This document shows positions 1-11,359 of a DNA stretch of 64,000 nt, piece after piece. The position numbers were made by a program, and so were the translations under genes. Numbering within the stretch: position 1 is the stretch's first letter; every line of letters starts with the position of its first letter. The notes beneath the pieces are model-generated. The model ran no database searches and was not told where the DNA came from. It worked only from the letters and a program-made list of their open reading frames with translations. Origin of the DNA: Smittia aterrima (taxonomy: Eukaryota; Arthropoda; Insecta; Diptera; Chironomidae); NCBI GenBank assembly GCA_033063855.1, contig CP093830.1, positions 2,170,854 to 2,234,853 on the forward strand, read 5' to 3'.

Positions 1-45
1 CAATCGCAATAAATCTTCAATGACTTGAATTTTCAATTTTATTTT

Positions 46-295
46 CTAATAGAACGACGAGCAAATCTGAACTCTTAAATCTTCTTCGCTTCGGATATTC
101 TGAGCATCAAGTTGATCTATGTGAGAAATCCGCATTTGCAAAACATTTGAGAGCAGCAAATATGCTTTGAATGTGCTTTTCACGCTGTCGGTGTCAAAAA
201 ACTCAAAATCTTTTGCATCCCTTAGAGGGTTCGAGAGACTAAAGGCGCCTCTCATAGCTGTGAAAATATTCCGTGAAGCAAACGCGAACGTAATC
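46..295 (-). CDS. possible terminal exon of an unidentified gene (low confidence)
   Basis: An open frame of about 83 codons ends in TAG at 46-48. It begins directly after a plausible acceptor (TTTCTTTAG, exon start 295). The translation has a mixed, protein-like composition and ends in ...ICSSFY. I do not recognise a family. No convincing upstream exon was found between 300 and 3000, so a chance open frame is quite possible. If it is real, it is the 3' exon of a minus-strand gene. Confidence 0.2.
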
Positions 296-3200
296 CTAAA
301 GAAACAGAAAATGTTTTACTTGAGCCTAGAAAATCGAGGAACTGCTCTGGGGTTTACAACGGGTTGGCGTGAGCTTCAATAAAGGTTCAAAATTGATACT
401 TATCAGTCTTATTGAGGCACTTAAATGTTGTCATTCAAGCTCGAGGAAAGTCCTGAACAAATTTTGGAGGCTCGAGCCGAGTAGAACTTCGTCAAACTTG
501 AAATCTTCAAATTTAAATAAATGTTTTTGCTTTTCTTTCAACTTTGCTGAGTTTAAGAAGAAGCTGCTCGTTTAAGAAAATTTTAAGTCTCTTCGATGTC
601 GATAACGAGCGACGTCACGTTAGTTACGAGAGTTTGTCCTAACGAGGACCGGCTTGAGAAAAACAATTTGGAAAGCAATTAAAGTTAATTGAATGATGTG
701 CGAGCAATAAATCTTTTCCTTTAATTGAGATCAAGAGAGTAAAGATGTTTCAATTCGAAGAGAGCACAAACATGAAAATTAATCGATAGGACGTTGATTG
801 CTTCGAATGAAGGTCAAAATGAGTTATCCAATCATTGTCCTACCCTCGACATAAAATGAACGACTCGTTATGGTTAGGAGCAGAAATTCAAGGCCGAAAT
901 AATGATTCGCATGCAGATTGAGCTTTGACTGTTGAGCAAGAAAATCGTTAACTTAATTGACTTTTGGTAAAGAAATGTAATTAGGATTTTAGAGCTGTTC
1001 TCTTTTTCTTTATCAAAGGGAAATTGAAGCAATTTACGAAATTGGTTGAATTAATCTCATTGCCGGTCTTTGAATTCACTTTAACTGCTTTCTGATTCAC
1101 TGAGTTTTATTGACAATCTAGTGAATTATTCATGGTCTCGAAGTTTACTGTAGCAAGTCAACTGTTAAAGAAATTTTCCAACTCCTCTGCTTTTTGACAT
1201 CTTAATCTCGAGAGCTTATCATCAATGTAAATTATTTCAATTTGTGAAAAATCAATTTCATTTAAGCCTCGTTAAGCTTCAGCTCAGCTTAAAACAATAA
1301 CCGCAATTGGTTTCCTCGAAACATCAAATTTATTTCTCTCTTACGAATAAGCCATGAGAATCGTTTTGACTTTCTGATTTCTCCTGTAAAGTGATCCGAG
1401 GGAATCTCGGCTTTTGTAAAATATCGAAGGTAGAAGAAATCTTTTGTTGCCGCCCAGATTACAATTTTAAATGTGGAACTTCAACGAAATTCGTACGATT
1501 ATCATAATTCAGTGAAATGAACTGAGCTGAGATGTTTTCAGTCTCTCGGCAATCCACGAAGTAAAGAAGTTAAAGCAAACATTAACTTTTAAAGGGAAAC
1601 AAGGAAATATTTATTCTTGAGCTTTTAAAAAGTTTACTCGTCCATTTGTTGAGTGTTCTCTTGATGTGATATCGAATCAACAAACTTGAAACGAAACTTT
1701 TTGGAATTTCAGGAGAATGTCAAGAGATCAAAATTTGATCATCAAATAATTTCAAGGATAAATTTTCTTCGAACTATTCCACCCTCAGATAATTGAATTC
1801 GGTTGCCTTGACACTCTTATCGAAGTATTCACGATTGCATCAAGTGCTTTATAACTTCATTAAGCTTTAAAGTGGTTTCCGTTCTTCTTCTGCAAGCAAC
1901 TTGACGGAAATTGCCATCCGGCCTTCTCTGACTAATTTTAGTGCAGCGCTTTGGGGAGCAAATATTTGAAAATCTTAATTGGAGCAAATCATGGAAATTG
2001 GAAAGTTTCCCTTCTGCATTTTAATCTAATTTATAGCTCGTTTAGCAAAATGAGATCAACGTCTTATCGTGTAAAAAATGAAACTTTATCGCAGCGTTAA
2101 TGAATAAACGAATCGAGAAAAAGTAAATCGAGTTAAGCTTTTGTCCCGCAAATTAATTAGTTTCCTTTGTGCTCGCTTGATTCTCAACGAAGGTGAAAAG
2201 TCTCACGTTCCAATAATTGAAGTTGTCGAGTTTAAGCGTCAGATTACTCATTATTCGTCTCGAGGTGCAACTTTGAAACTAATTAAGTTGTCGTTGAAAG
2301 TTTCTGTCTCTTGAGCTTTGTCAAGTCTTGTTTGGGAAGATGCAATTTCAGGAAACTTTACGAATCTTTGTCTAACTAGTCACCACGAAAATTTTGCTTC
2401 ATCTTATTGTTCGCTAGCATGTTTTATAAAGCCTCTCGTACCGCCCATTCCAGTCCTTGAACTAAATCAACTCCAATGTAATAGATTTGCGATGTGCCGC
2501 AAACAAAGCAAGAGAAGCAGAAAGGAAAATGAGTAACATGATGAATAAAAATAAAGTTCCTTATAAGAACACGATGAGAAAACATTTTTTCTCGCTTTCT
2601 TCTTAGTCAAACCGATATCAATAGCTTGAGTAAGCTCGAATGTGCCGAGAACTTTCAATTCTTCTTCTCTCCCTTTCGAATGAAAAAACACACAAAACTG
2701 TGGAAGGGGGAAATAACATTGACGTTATCATCATAAGGCATACATCCTTGGAGTCTCAGTCGAACGATAAATATCTTTGCCTCCGCTACACGACACGCTG
2801 TAGCTGAAACTTTAGTCTTGATTTCAGAATATGAAGTGTTACGGAAGCCTTTATCGATTTTTCTCGCTTGTTCCCGATTTTTCGTTGGCCTCTCGGTAAT
2901 AACTTTTATCATGCGTTTAAGTTCCCAGATACTTTTTTTTACGACACATCAAATTATTATACTCATGGCATTATTCGTATTGCGAACATCGGAAGCGCTT
3001 AAAAACTCGTGTCAATTGCGACGAGAAAGAATCGTTTATTGCGTTTGTTCTTTGAACTTTGTTCACTTTGCTTCTATTGCAGCATCAAAGATTAGGCAGA
3101 AAGAGACAGAGGAATGTTTGCTGTTTCTATTCTTCAATAGAGTGACCTTGAATGGAATTACTTCCGGTTCGCCTATTTCGTTTCATGTTTAACATTTGCT

Positions 3201-4205
3201 ATTCCTCATTGAACTCGACACACAAGCAGCAACCGAACAAGAGGAGAACGTGAGCCTCATTGCCCTAATTAAAATTACAAATCACATACAGCGCGGAGCA
3301 TCACCAAAGCCACTTTCCGCATGAATATTCAATTTCTTTTTCATCCGATTTCGGTGTTTTCATCAAATCACTTTTTGTTTCACTCCCAAAATCCCGTAAC
3401 CATTAATGGACGAAGAGTTGGTCTTACGCTGTAACCGTCTTTTCACTCTCAATCCCACCCTTTTTCACAAAGGCTTCACTTTTCCTTTTACGAACTTTTC
3501 TCTTTTCGCTTCAGCAAAAATTGTTTCACTATTGAATCTTTTTCTTGGAACTCGTTTTTTGCATAAATTTCCTGCACACTTTATTTGCGTTATGTAATTT
3601 GATTCCGTTCTTTTTCTCTCGAGGAGTTACATCAATCAAACACAGACAAGGGGAGGGAGTTGTTAGAAAAAAATTGTTCTCGTACGATTTTTATTTCATC
3701 GACATCAAATATTTCAACTTTTTCTAGGCCACAATTATCTGAACTTTGTCACTCGAGCTAAGCACAAGTTTTTTTGATGACAAACTTTATTATTATTTTT
3801 GGATATTTAAATAATTTTTTTTTTGTTTTCCACAGACTCGAGCAGGACGAGAAAACTTTGCTCCGTGCTCGTTAACGTCCGAACAGTGAGTGAAGAAAAA
3901 TTCTTTCCCAGCATCCCTGAGAGAGAATTTTTGGCGCGGAGCTTTTGAAAAGCTCGCTCTGAAAGCTTCATTTGTTCTGAGAGAGATGCGGAGAAGGAAT
4001 TGCCATGTGGCTCAAGCGTCAACAAAGCGTGGTTGGTTTTTCTTCGTCTCGTTGCACGAGGAAGATACTGAATCCATGTTAACTAACGATAATGCGATTA
4101 ATTTTTACGTCGAATGTTGACTGAAACGGAAAACGCTAGAAGGAGAATTATACAGAGCTTAAAGGATTTTCATTGTAAATATATTTCCATTCACAATTTT
4201 TTTAT
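296..4205. other. intergenic or intronic AT-rich stretch
   Basis: No coding region can be supported here. Several open frames of 60-124 codons exist (for example 2818-3192 on the plus strand and 2655-2912 on the minus strand). They start at non-ATG codons or have low-complexity hydrophobic or basic composition, and they do not chain into spliced genes. A plus-strand acceptor-like tract (T-rich run, then CCACAG at about 3831-3836) leads into a frame that stops quickly. The stretch could be an intron or distal regulatory DNA of a gene to the left. Confidence 0.5.
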
Positions 4206-4833
4206 TTAATCTTGAACTACCTCAAATCCCACCTCGAAGCATGATTTTCCGCTGTCGTGAACAATTTTCATCTTAGCAACAGCATCTCCTCCGTGTGCTA
4301 CAAAGACATTAAACATTCTTGTCGTAGTTGTCGTAAATGTAACGACCTTCTCGTTGTTGAAGCAGAAAGTCGGAGTCGCGTTGAAAGTACAAGCAAGCGG
4401 AACGCCAAATATTCCGAAGCCAACTTTCAGAATATCAGATTTCTTTCTTCTAACTTCACAAAGATCAGTCTTTTTAGTGAACACTGCAATATTTGATTTG
4501 TATATTGTTGTTTCGACCTAAAATGTGTAATTTCTCATTATTTGTAAGGTCTTTAGAGATGAGCTTACTGTTGCTTTTCGATAAGCTTTGATCCTTGAGC
4601 ATGAACGAGAAATAATTTCGCATTTGTCATTTAATTCAACTGATGAGTTGAATAGTGAAATGACTTGATCTTTGTCATCGCAGTTCATGGCATATTTGAC
4701 ATGCAATTGTAAGCCTCTCTGAAAGAATCTTTGCTTTCATCAACAGCTTAAAGTTTTCAAAAAGTTCGCTTACGCATGAACCGGAAACTTTTGCGGAATA
4801 AAACAAAACGAGAAAAAGTTTCAAAACGAGCAT
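4206..4833 (-). CDS. small secreted eight-cysteine protein (copy 1 of a tandem pair)
   Basis: Three coding exons are seen on the minus strand: 4774-4833, 4569-4718 and 4206-4517. All introns are phase 0 with GTAAGC donors. They give 173 aa. Residues 1-18 are a hydrophobic signal peptide starting at ATG 4833, so the protein is probably secreted. The mature part has eight cysteines, Asn-rich glycosylation-type sites, a Thr run, and ends ...GKSCFEV-GFEVVQD. The neighbouring gene at 5039-5777 is also 173 aa, has the same cysteine order, and shares the blocks VISLF-NSS, DKCEII and VHDSGKSC (there VISVF-NSS, NKCELI and VHDTGKTC). I do not recognise the family, and no function is proposed beyond secretion. 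The exon model is supported by the conserved frame and by the exact length match with its paralogue. Confidence 0.72.
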
Positions 4834-5038
4834 TGTGTCGAATATTTCCAGTCACACTGAGAACTGAACTTCATCAAAAAGAAAATTTTGTTTCTATCGA
4901 TGTTAAGATCTTTACGTGTCATTTATTTCTCACGGTCATCAGTCTGAAAATCTAATTACTCACTTCGTCGAATGACGCAAAAATCAATCTGCTCATTTCT
5001 CTCTGGGGAAAAATGAAAGGTGAAAACAAAATATCCGA

Positions 5039-5777
5039 TCAATTTGTCTTGTTTATTCTCTTGAAAGCAACTTCAAATTCTACGCACGTCTTTCCCTATG
5101 AGGAAACTTTTTTTTAAGGTTTTGCTGTAAAGGAAGAAGTTCAATCTTCTCACCGTATCGTGAACGAAAAAATTTCGAACCTTGATTGTTTCTCCGATTA
5201 TTAGATTCAAAGTTCGTTTGGAATTATTAAATGTCATCATTTTAGTTCCGCGGTCGCAAATTGTTGTCTGTTGTGTAAAAAATTTAAATTTGATTATAAA
5301 TGTTTTGTAGTTGACTCACCGTTTCATTGACGCAATTCCTGAAACCATTAAGAGTTCTGATCGCTTTTTCCAGTTCTCTTTCTTTTACTGCTCTCTTGCA
5401 AATATTATCTGAACCGCCGTTGAAAATCGTCACAGTTCCTTGCTTAGCAGCAACTGTTCCCTAAGAATATTTAAAATCGAGTGACAAAATCAAAGTTCAA
5501 AAAATTGATGACTTACTTTTCCATTTTTGAACTTTTTGGTTTCACTGCAAACGGAAGAAATTAACTCGCATTTGTTGTTAACATAAGCCGATGAATTTGG
5601 GAAAACACTGATTACTCGATCAGCTTTTCCGATGTCACAGTTTCTAATGAAAGTTGTTTTAATCTCAACTCCCATCTAAATAAATTATCAAAAGGAAATC
5701 TCTCTGAAAAAGGATTTTTCTCTTACACAAGCATTCGAGCTAGAGATCGCGATCAAAAGTATCCACAAACTGATCAT
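5039..5777 (-). CDS. small secreted eight-cysteine protein (copy 2 of a tandem pair)
   Basis: Five coding exons are seen on the minus strand: 5727-5777, 5517-5675, 5320-5460, 5154-5267 and 5039-5095. All introns are phase 0 and about 50-60 nt long. They give 173 aa. A signal peptide (MISLWILLIAISSSNA) begins at ATG 5777, so the product is likely secreted. The eight cysteines align one-to-one with those of the gene at 4206-4833. The last two introns, which fall before ...TTIC and before GKTC, are absent from that paralogue. The final exon is short (18 aa plus stop) and ends ...RINKTN. Both genes point the same way about 200 bp apart, so they look like a tandem duplication. The family is unknown to me. 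Confidence 0.7.
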
Positions 5778-7385
5778 CTCGAGTTTGGTCTTCCTACTGC
5801 TTAGCAACTTCAATCCAAAGTAATTATTTAAGTAGTCCAGATACAGCGGAAATTATAATCGTAGAACATCAAAAGAAATTAAAGTAATTTCTGAAAATTA
5901 ATAAAATTACAAATGGAAATGATCTCCAATCGAATTAAGCTTTTCCTTGAAATATAAAATGACAAAAAATGCTCTACAGTTCCTAGACTTTATTAGTTTC
6001 CTTCTGATTACAAATTAATTCTTTAATAACTGACAGATTTTGCTCTGAAAACAAAAATATTTTACGTGAAAATTATTTGAAAATTTAAATTTCGCTTTAA
6101 TTATTTTTTTTCTGCATGTCTGCCCATATTTTCTTATTGATTCCTCTTATCGGCCGCTTTTTCATTGAAGACTCGCAAAAACTTTAAATTTATTTATTCA
6201 TCAAATTCTATTTTCCATCTGCTGGTTGATTAACTTTAATATTTTCATAGATTTCTTGAGTAAAAGTAGATTAAATTCAAAATGTTTTGGGGATGAAAGT
6301 TCAGCTAAAAGTTTATAAATTGGTTAAAGTTTTGTATTTGCCTCCTGTTTCCATTAACTTTAAAACACATCATCGACTTGTGAAATGAAATTGAGAGTAG
6401 TTAAAACAAAAAAAAACTTGATTAATTGAACGTCTTTGACGAGTTTGTTTGACAAAACTTAAAACTTTCCCAAAGATTACATCAAAGCATCTTAGCCGTC
6501 GTCAATCTTCTCCAATTATAATTCGACTGAACGACGCTACGACACAAAAATTAAGCAATTTATGATCTAATTTCTATTATCATTTTGATATAAGTGAATA
6601 AGTGATATTTATCTTTCTTTAATTAACATTTTTTTGTGTAATTTTCTCAATGTTTTTTCTCTCTGCTATTATCGAAATAAAATTCTACAGAACAAAAATT
6701 TAATAATTCAATTTGTGGCTAATAGGTCGATCGAAAGTTTCTTCAAGAAAATATTCAGGACAGAAACTTTTGATCAACCTAAAAAGCTTTCAATATTGTG
6801 ATTAACATTTCATTAAACGAATTTCGCAAATTTGCTTCTTCTCATTAAATAAAATTTCTCCATTTAATTAGATAGAACATTAAAGTGGCGACAGTTAATG
6901 GAAGCGATTAAAGAAAGTCTCTTTCAAAGTTTTCTTAATATTTTTTGTCTCTTCCAAGTATAAACTTTCATTTCAAAGGTTTCCAGACTTCAAATTCTAT
7001 TCTTTGATAGCGAATCTCAAAATAGGTTGGCCTTCTATTTACAACAAATTGTAGCTTGTAATTTGATTTTCGTCAAAAAAATTTAGCTTTTCGATTTTTG
7101 TTATGCAACGAATCAAATCAATCAAAATTATGTGTGAGTGTGTGTGATAGATATAAATCTTTTTTTTTTCAAGGATCTCATAGTCATTTTCAGTGTTTTT
7201 CATCAATTTCCATAAGTTCATCTTTGCTTTTTCAAAATGGGCAGAAGCAGCGTTGGTTTGCTATCCTCTTATCTTTTGTTTCGAAAAAAATTACGCGCGT
7301 CACAAAAACATGTTCAAACTGTGTAAAGAATTGCATTAGATTTCAGCTGTTTTCAGTTTCTTGAAGGGGAAATGCCGAGCTTGTG
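5778..7385. other. intergenic, no gene seen
   Basis: AT-rich spacer between the secreted gene pair and the promoter at 7386. I looked for a third copy of the secreted family by its GK[ST]C and DKCE blocks on the minus strand and saw none. Short frames such as 7098-7364 are T-rich and unconvincing. Confidence 0.6.
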
Positions 7386-7421
7386 TATAAAAAGAACTGT
7401 CGCGGCAGGTGGTCGTCAGTC
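7386..7421 (+). promoter_or_regulatory. TATA box plus Initiator core promoter, orphan
   Basis: TATAAAAAG occupies 7386-7394 and TCAGTC, a perfect arthropod Initiator (TCAKTY), occupies 7416-7421. The predicted +1 A is at 7418. The TATA thus begins 32 bp upstream of +1, close to the ideal spacing. No DPE match is present at +28 to +33. A kappaB-like GGGGAAATGCC lies at 7366-7376. No ATG-initiated frame longer than a few dozen codons follows, so it may drive a noncoding RNA or a 5'UTR exon of a spliced gene. The motifs are seen directly; promoter activity is inferred. Confidence 0.55.
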
Positions 7422-8056
7422 GCAGAGACTTGCCGCTGATTTTGATTTGGCATTTCGTCTTCTTATCTTATAAATCTTTTTATCAATAAGTTGATTTAAC
7501 AAGTTATAACAAATATACAAAAATATATTTCAACTGTGGGACGTTCTGAAAAGCCGATTGACCTTCTCTACCTCAATATATTTCAATCCGCTTTCAGCTC
7601 GTCCATCAATCGAATCATCACAGTCCATAACACGTTTTTATTTCTTAAAAAGATTTTTCTCCATTTTTTATGTTTTGATTCACAATAAGGTGTTTTGTTT
7701 TTATTTTTTGATTTCTTTCCAGTTCCAGACTTTTCCTTACTCATCATGACTTAGAGTTCATCGCAGTCCCTTTTCCGCATTGACACATTTTTTTTAAAGT
7801 GGTGAATAATCTTTGACTCAGCCACTGATTAAGGATCCATTTGAGGTGTGATTTCAAGTCGTTGCCGACGCAAATCATAAGACAAAACAATATTCAAAAG
7901 GAGAAAGTCCCAAGGACTTTGCGAATTTGACTTTTGTATTTCACATTTTGGGTAATTCACGTTTATAATTCTTTGATGCTTGTCAAAGTTGGGTTTATAC
8001 AAAATTTAAATGAAATTCCAAGAAAATAAATTGCAACGGAAGGAAAACAAACTTGT
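7422..8056. other. downstream region of the orphan promoter; 3' flank of the FAM120-like gene
   Basis: Plus-strand sequence just after the TATA/Initiator is T- and A-rich with no coding ATG: ATGs near 7668, 7747 and 7976 lead to stops within 18 codons. On the minus strand this is the 3'UTR side of the FAM120-like gene that stops at 8057. A spliced noncoding transcript cannot be excluded. GT sites near 7687 and 7800 are only moderate donors. Confidence 0.4.
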
Positions 8057-11000
8057 TTAAACTTCGACCTCACTCGGCCCTTCGGCAACCGGGGTTTCCG
8101 ATTTTCCTTTGGCGTTCTTCTTTCCTTTCTTATTATTATTGTTATTGTTACTCTTACCATTCTTATTGTTTTGTTGATGCTGTTCGATCACAGCATTTGA
8201 TGAAAGCACATCAATGGCAGTTGCGTCCTTGTTATCACATTTCTCCTCGTCAACGCAAGTCGAGGATGTTCCGTTGCTTTCAATTTTCTGCTCTTCCTTT
8301 GTCGAATCTATCTCATCGACTTCATTCGAGACTTCTTTGACTTCGGAGACATCGCTTTGTGTTTCATCACTTTTTATGAGATTGAAAGTAAATAAAGAAT
8401 CTTTATCAACAACGTCTCAAAGATGAACTCACCCATTCTCCTTCTTCTCATCTTTTAAGATAGTTTTCTTCTCAATTTCATTGTCCTCGCCTTCATCAGA
8501 AGACTTCTTTGTGTCCTTTTTAACTTTCGGTTTCTTTTGTTTAACTGGGAAGCGTTGAGGTCCTTTTGGATTGAAGCCACTTGGCGAGACTCCTCCTGCT
8601 GGTCGATAACGAACATTGGGACCACGAGGCAATCTCTGATTGATTGGATATCGAATCTAAAAACAAAATGAATTAAGTGGAATTTTTAAATATAAATAAT
8701 TTTATCTCACCATTCCAGCACGACTCATTCTTTGTCCTTGAACAGTACGTTGTCCATTCGCCCAAGATCCAACAACAACTCCTCCAACTTTTAACTGGTA
8801 ACCTGCATTGCCAATGCGTGGAGACTTTGTTCCACTTTGAGACTGGCCCTTTGCTGTACGTTGTGCACCGTACTGAGCCATACTAGCATTGTAGTACATT
8901 TGTTGTTGAACATTCGCTGGAACGTAGCTATAATTATTGCCTAAGCTGTATTGAATATTCTTTCCGTAAGCTTGTTGGTAGGCTCCTCCAGCTGTTTGAT
9001 ACATTTGGCGGAACATTGGTTCTACGAAAAATAAATAAAAATAAGTTAATAAATTATCGTTATCTGTGGTTTCAACGTCAACTCACTCGCATGCGGTACC
9101 AAATTTTCCACATCTTCTAGGATGGCTTTTCGGAAGCGTTCAATCTTCATCACCATCTCAAGTTGTTCATCGCACAGTTCTCTCAAGTTTTGAAGGCAAA
9201 CCGACATTCGCAGCTTAAGATGAAAAAGCTTTCCGTCAAAGAAGAGCCATGGATTGGTGAGATTCCAAGGAAGTGGAACTCCGCATGCATCGTTAGCTAA
9301 CTGAGCGGTTTCGACGCCTTGCATGAAAAGAGAAGCCAAAAAGACTCCTCGCAAGTAGACTCCTGGTAAAACCATCTCCTGTGTGTACTCAACATTTGCA
9401 AGCTGAGGAGAGAACGCTGTTACTAAGAACGCATCGAGCTCGTGACGTGAGAGAATGTTGCGATCTGGATTGGTAACGATGTAACGCAGAACACAAGCCA
9501 ACACCAGTAAGTGTTGTGGAACGTAGTTTCTGTTAAGCATGCTGGTCGTATCTGATCGCATAACTGTCAAAAATGCACGCATACGACGATGTTTATCATC
9601 AAAAGTTGTCCCGAACCATAAACGTTGAATAGTTGGAACGGCCCATGGTAACTGAACAGCGTAAACCTCTTCAGGTTTCTTGAATTCGTTTTGTGGCGAC
9701 CAAATCCACTCGTTGATAATCACATCGGGCATCGGAAGATTGTCCTTTGTCTTAGAGCACATGTACTTTTGATGATACAAGTTGAAGAGAATGGCGTAGA
9801 TCATTTGACGAGCTGGGCGGTAAAACACATTAACGGATGGCATTTCACGGTACTGCTCATCTTCGAGCACTTGTGGCAAAAGAATTTCTTTCTTCGTAAG
9901 AAGAATATAAATTTTTGGATCCATTGAGCCCCGTTGATGACGTTGATAGGAAGTTCTCAAGACTTCTGCTGGTAAACTATAAACAAACTTGACACATTTT
10001 CGAACAACTTCTTGACCAGACGTAGTTGCAACTGGTTCACTTTCATTGACAAGATTATTCACATCTTTCAAAATTTTGTTTGCAATTTCGTCGTTTTCGA
10101 GAGTTTCACTAGCCATCGGAGCGATTGGTGTATCTTGAATCACGTCGATGTTCTTAATGATCTCTGTGATTGGCTTCTTTTTGCTGCCAAGATATCGCTT
10201 TCCTCCGAAAATTCCCTTGCGTTGATAATACTCGATGGATTCTTTCAAAACGTCACTGAACTCCAATAGATTTAAATGCTTGATGATTGCGTCTACAGAA
10301 CTGCCGGCAGCAAGCGGACGAATAAGATCAGCAAGTTGTCTGATGCGGGCTTCAAAGTCCTGATTGTACTCAACATTTAGTTTTTGGTAAATAGTTTTCA
10401 TTGTTGCTTCGTCGATGAGAATATAGCCGCCAAGAAGAACGGCTATGATAGAAAGTTGCTCGGGAATCAACTCGAGATGAGTCAAAGCTTGACTGACGAC
10501 ATATTCTTTTGTCTCCAAAGCTCCTTTGTAAGACAGTCGCATATCGTGAGAGCTGAAGTAACGAGAAATGTTGCAAACAATATAATCCGAGTGAAGACCA
10601 ATGATTCCGTTCAACTTGTGCTCGTTGTAATAATCGATGATTTCCATTGTATGATCATGAATTGTTTGGACCTTGAAAGTATTTTCTTTAATTACTTTTC
10701 TTATGACAATAAATTATACTTACGACAGGAATATCGACGGATCGGAGTGCATTGCGCAAGCATGTTCTAAGTCCAGATGGTGGAAGCCACCAAATCTTTG
10801 GAGGAGGCGTTCCAATCATTCGGATGTGTTTGAGAACCTGATGAAAGAAATGTCGTAATTAATTGATCTTAACTCTCAATGATTGTGACTTACCGAGATA
10901 GTTTTCTGTCTAAAGTCATTACGTTCCATTTGAAGCTTTTTGTTTTCCTTTAATGTTCCATCGAAGAAAACAATGACATCAATCTGAGCTGACTGGAAAG

Positions 11001-11359
11001 CACTCGCAAGAAGCTGAACAAACTCAAAGCATCGATTGAATTGACCGCCACAAGCCCAATCTTCAGAAAAGAAAATTTAATTGTGTGGTCATGTGAAACA
11101 TATGCGAGAGCTTACCTGAATAGTAACCACCATAGAATCTGTCTAAGCATCCCTCGATATCCAAAGCAACACGCATTCGTCGTGCATTTCGTGACGGGGC
11201 TAAAATCACAAGAGATTAGTCTCGAAATATTGATTTTCAGAAGAAAATCATCTACAAACCTTGCTGGGCGAAGTTTTGTCCGATTTTTACAAGATCCACT
11301 CCTTGTTGACCTCCATCAATTTTCTCGATGAGAGCCTGCAAGTCGCTTGTGCTAAACAT
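8057..11359 (-). CDS. FAM120A-like protein (constitutive coactivator of PPAR-gamma-like)
   Basis: Eight coding exons are seen on the minus strand: 11260-11359, 11116-11199, 10894-11060, 10724-10837, 9087-10671, 8711-9021, 8433-8656 and 8057-8369. They give 965 aa, against about 1100 for human FAM120A. The N-terminal third is the inactive XPG/FEN-like fold, with blocks RFYGGYYSDW, GTPPPKIWWLPP and HSDYIVCNI that match vertebrate FAM120. The large exon carries the family core (RLWFGTTF-DDKHRRMRAFL, MRSDT-SMLN, VLRYIV, RHELDAFL). The GGVVVGSWANG block near the C-terminus is also shared. The tail is acidic, then Asn/Lys-rich. Family members are RNA-associated cytoplasmic scaffold proteins, so a role in RNA binding or transport is inferred. 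The protein starts MFSTSDLQ instead of the Met-Gly start of human FAM120A. Identity is confident; the position of the last acceptor (before 8369) is less certain. Confidence 0.9.

Noticed and set aside
2818..3192. Plus-strand open frame of 124 codons, hydrophobic
   Set aside because: It starts with TTG, has no signal or splice context, and its composition mirrors T-rich DNA. Judged a chance frame.
3890..4120. 76-codon plus-strand frame opposite the secreted gene 3' flank
   Set aside because: It starts at GTG directly after an in-frame TGA and has no ATG near the start or splice support.
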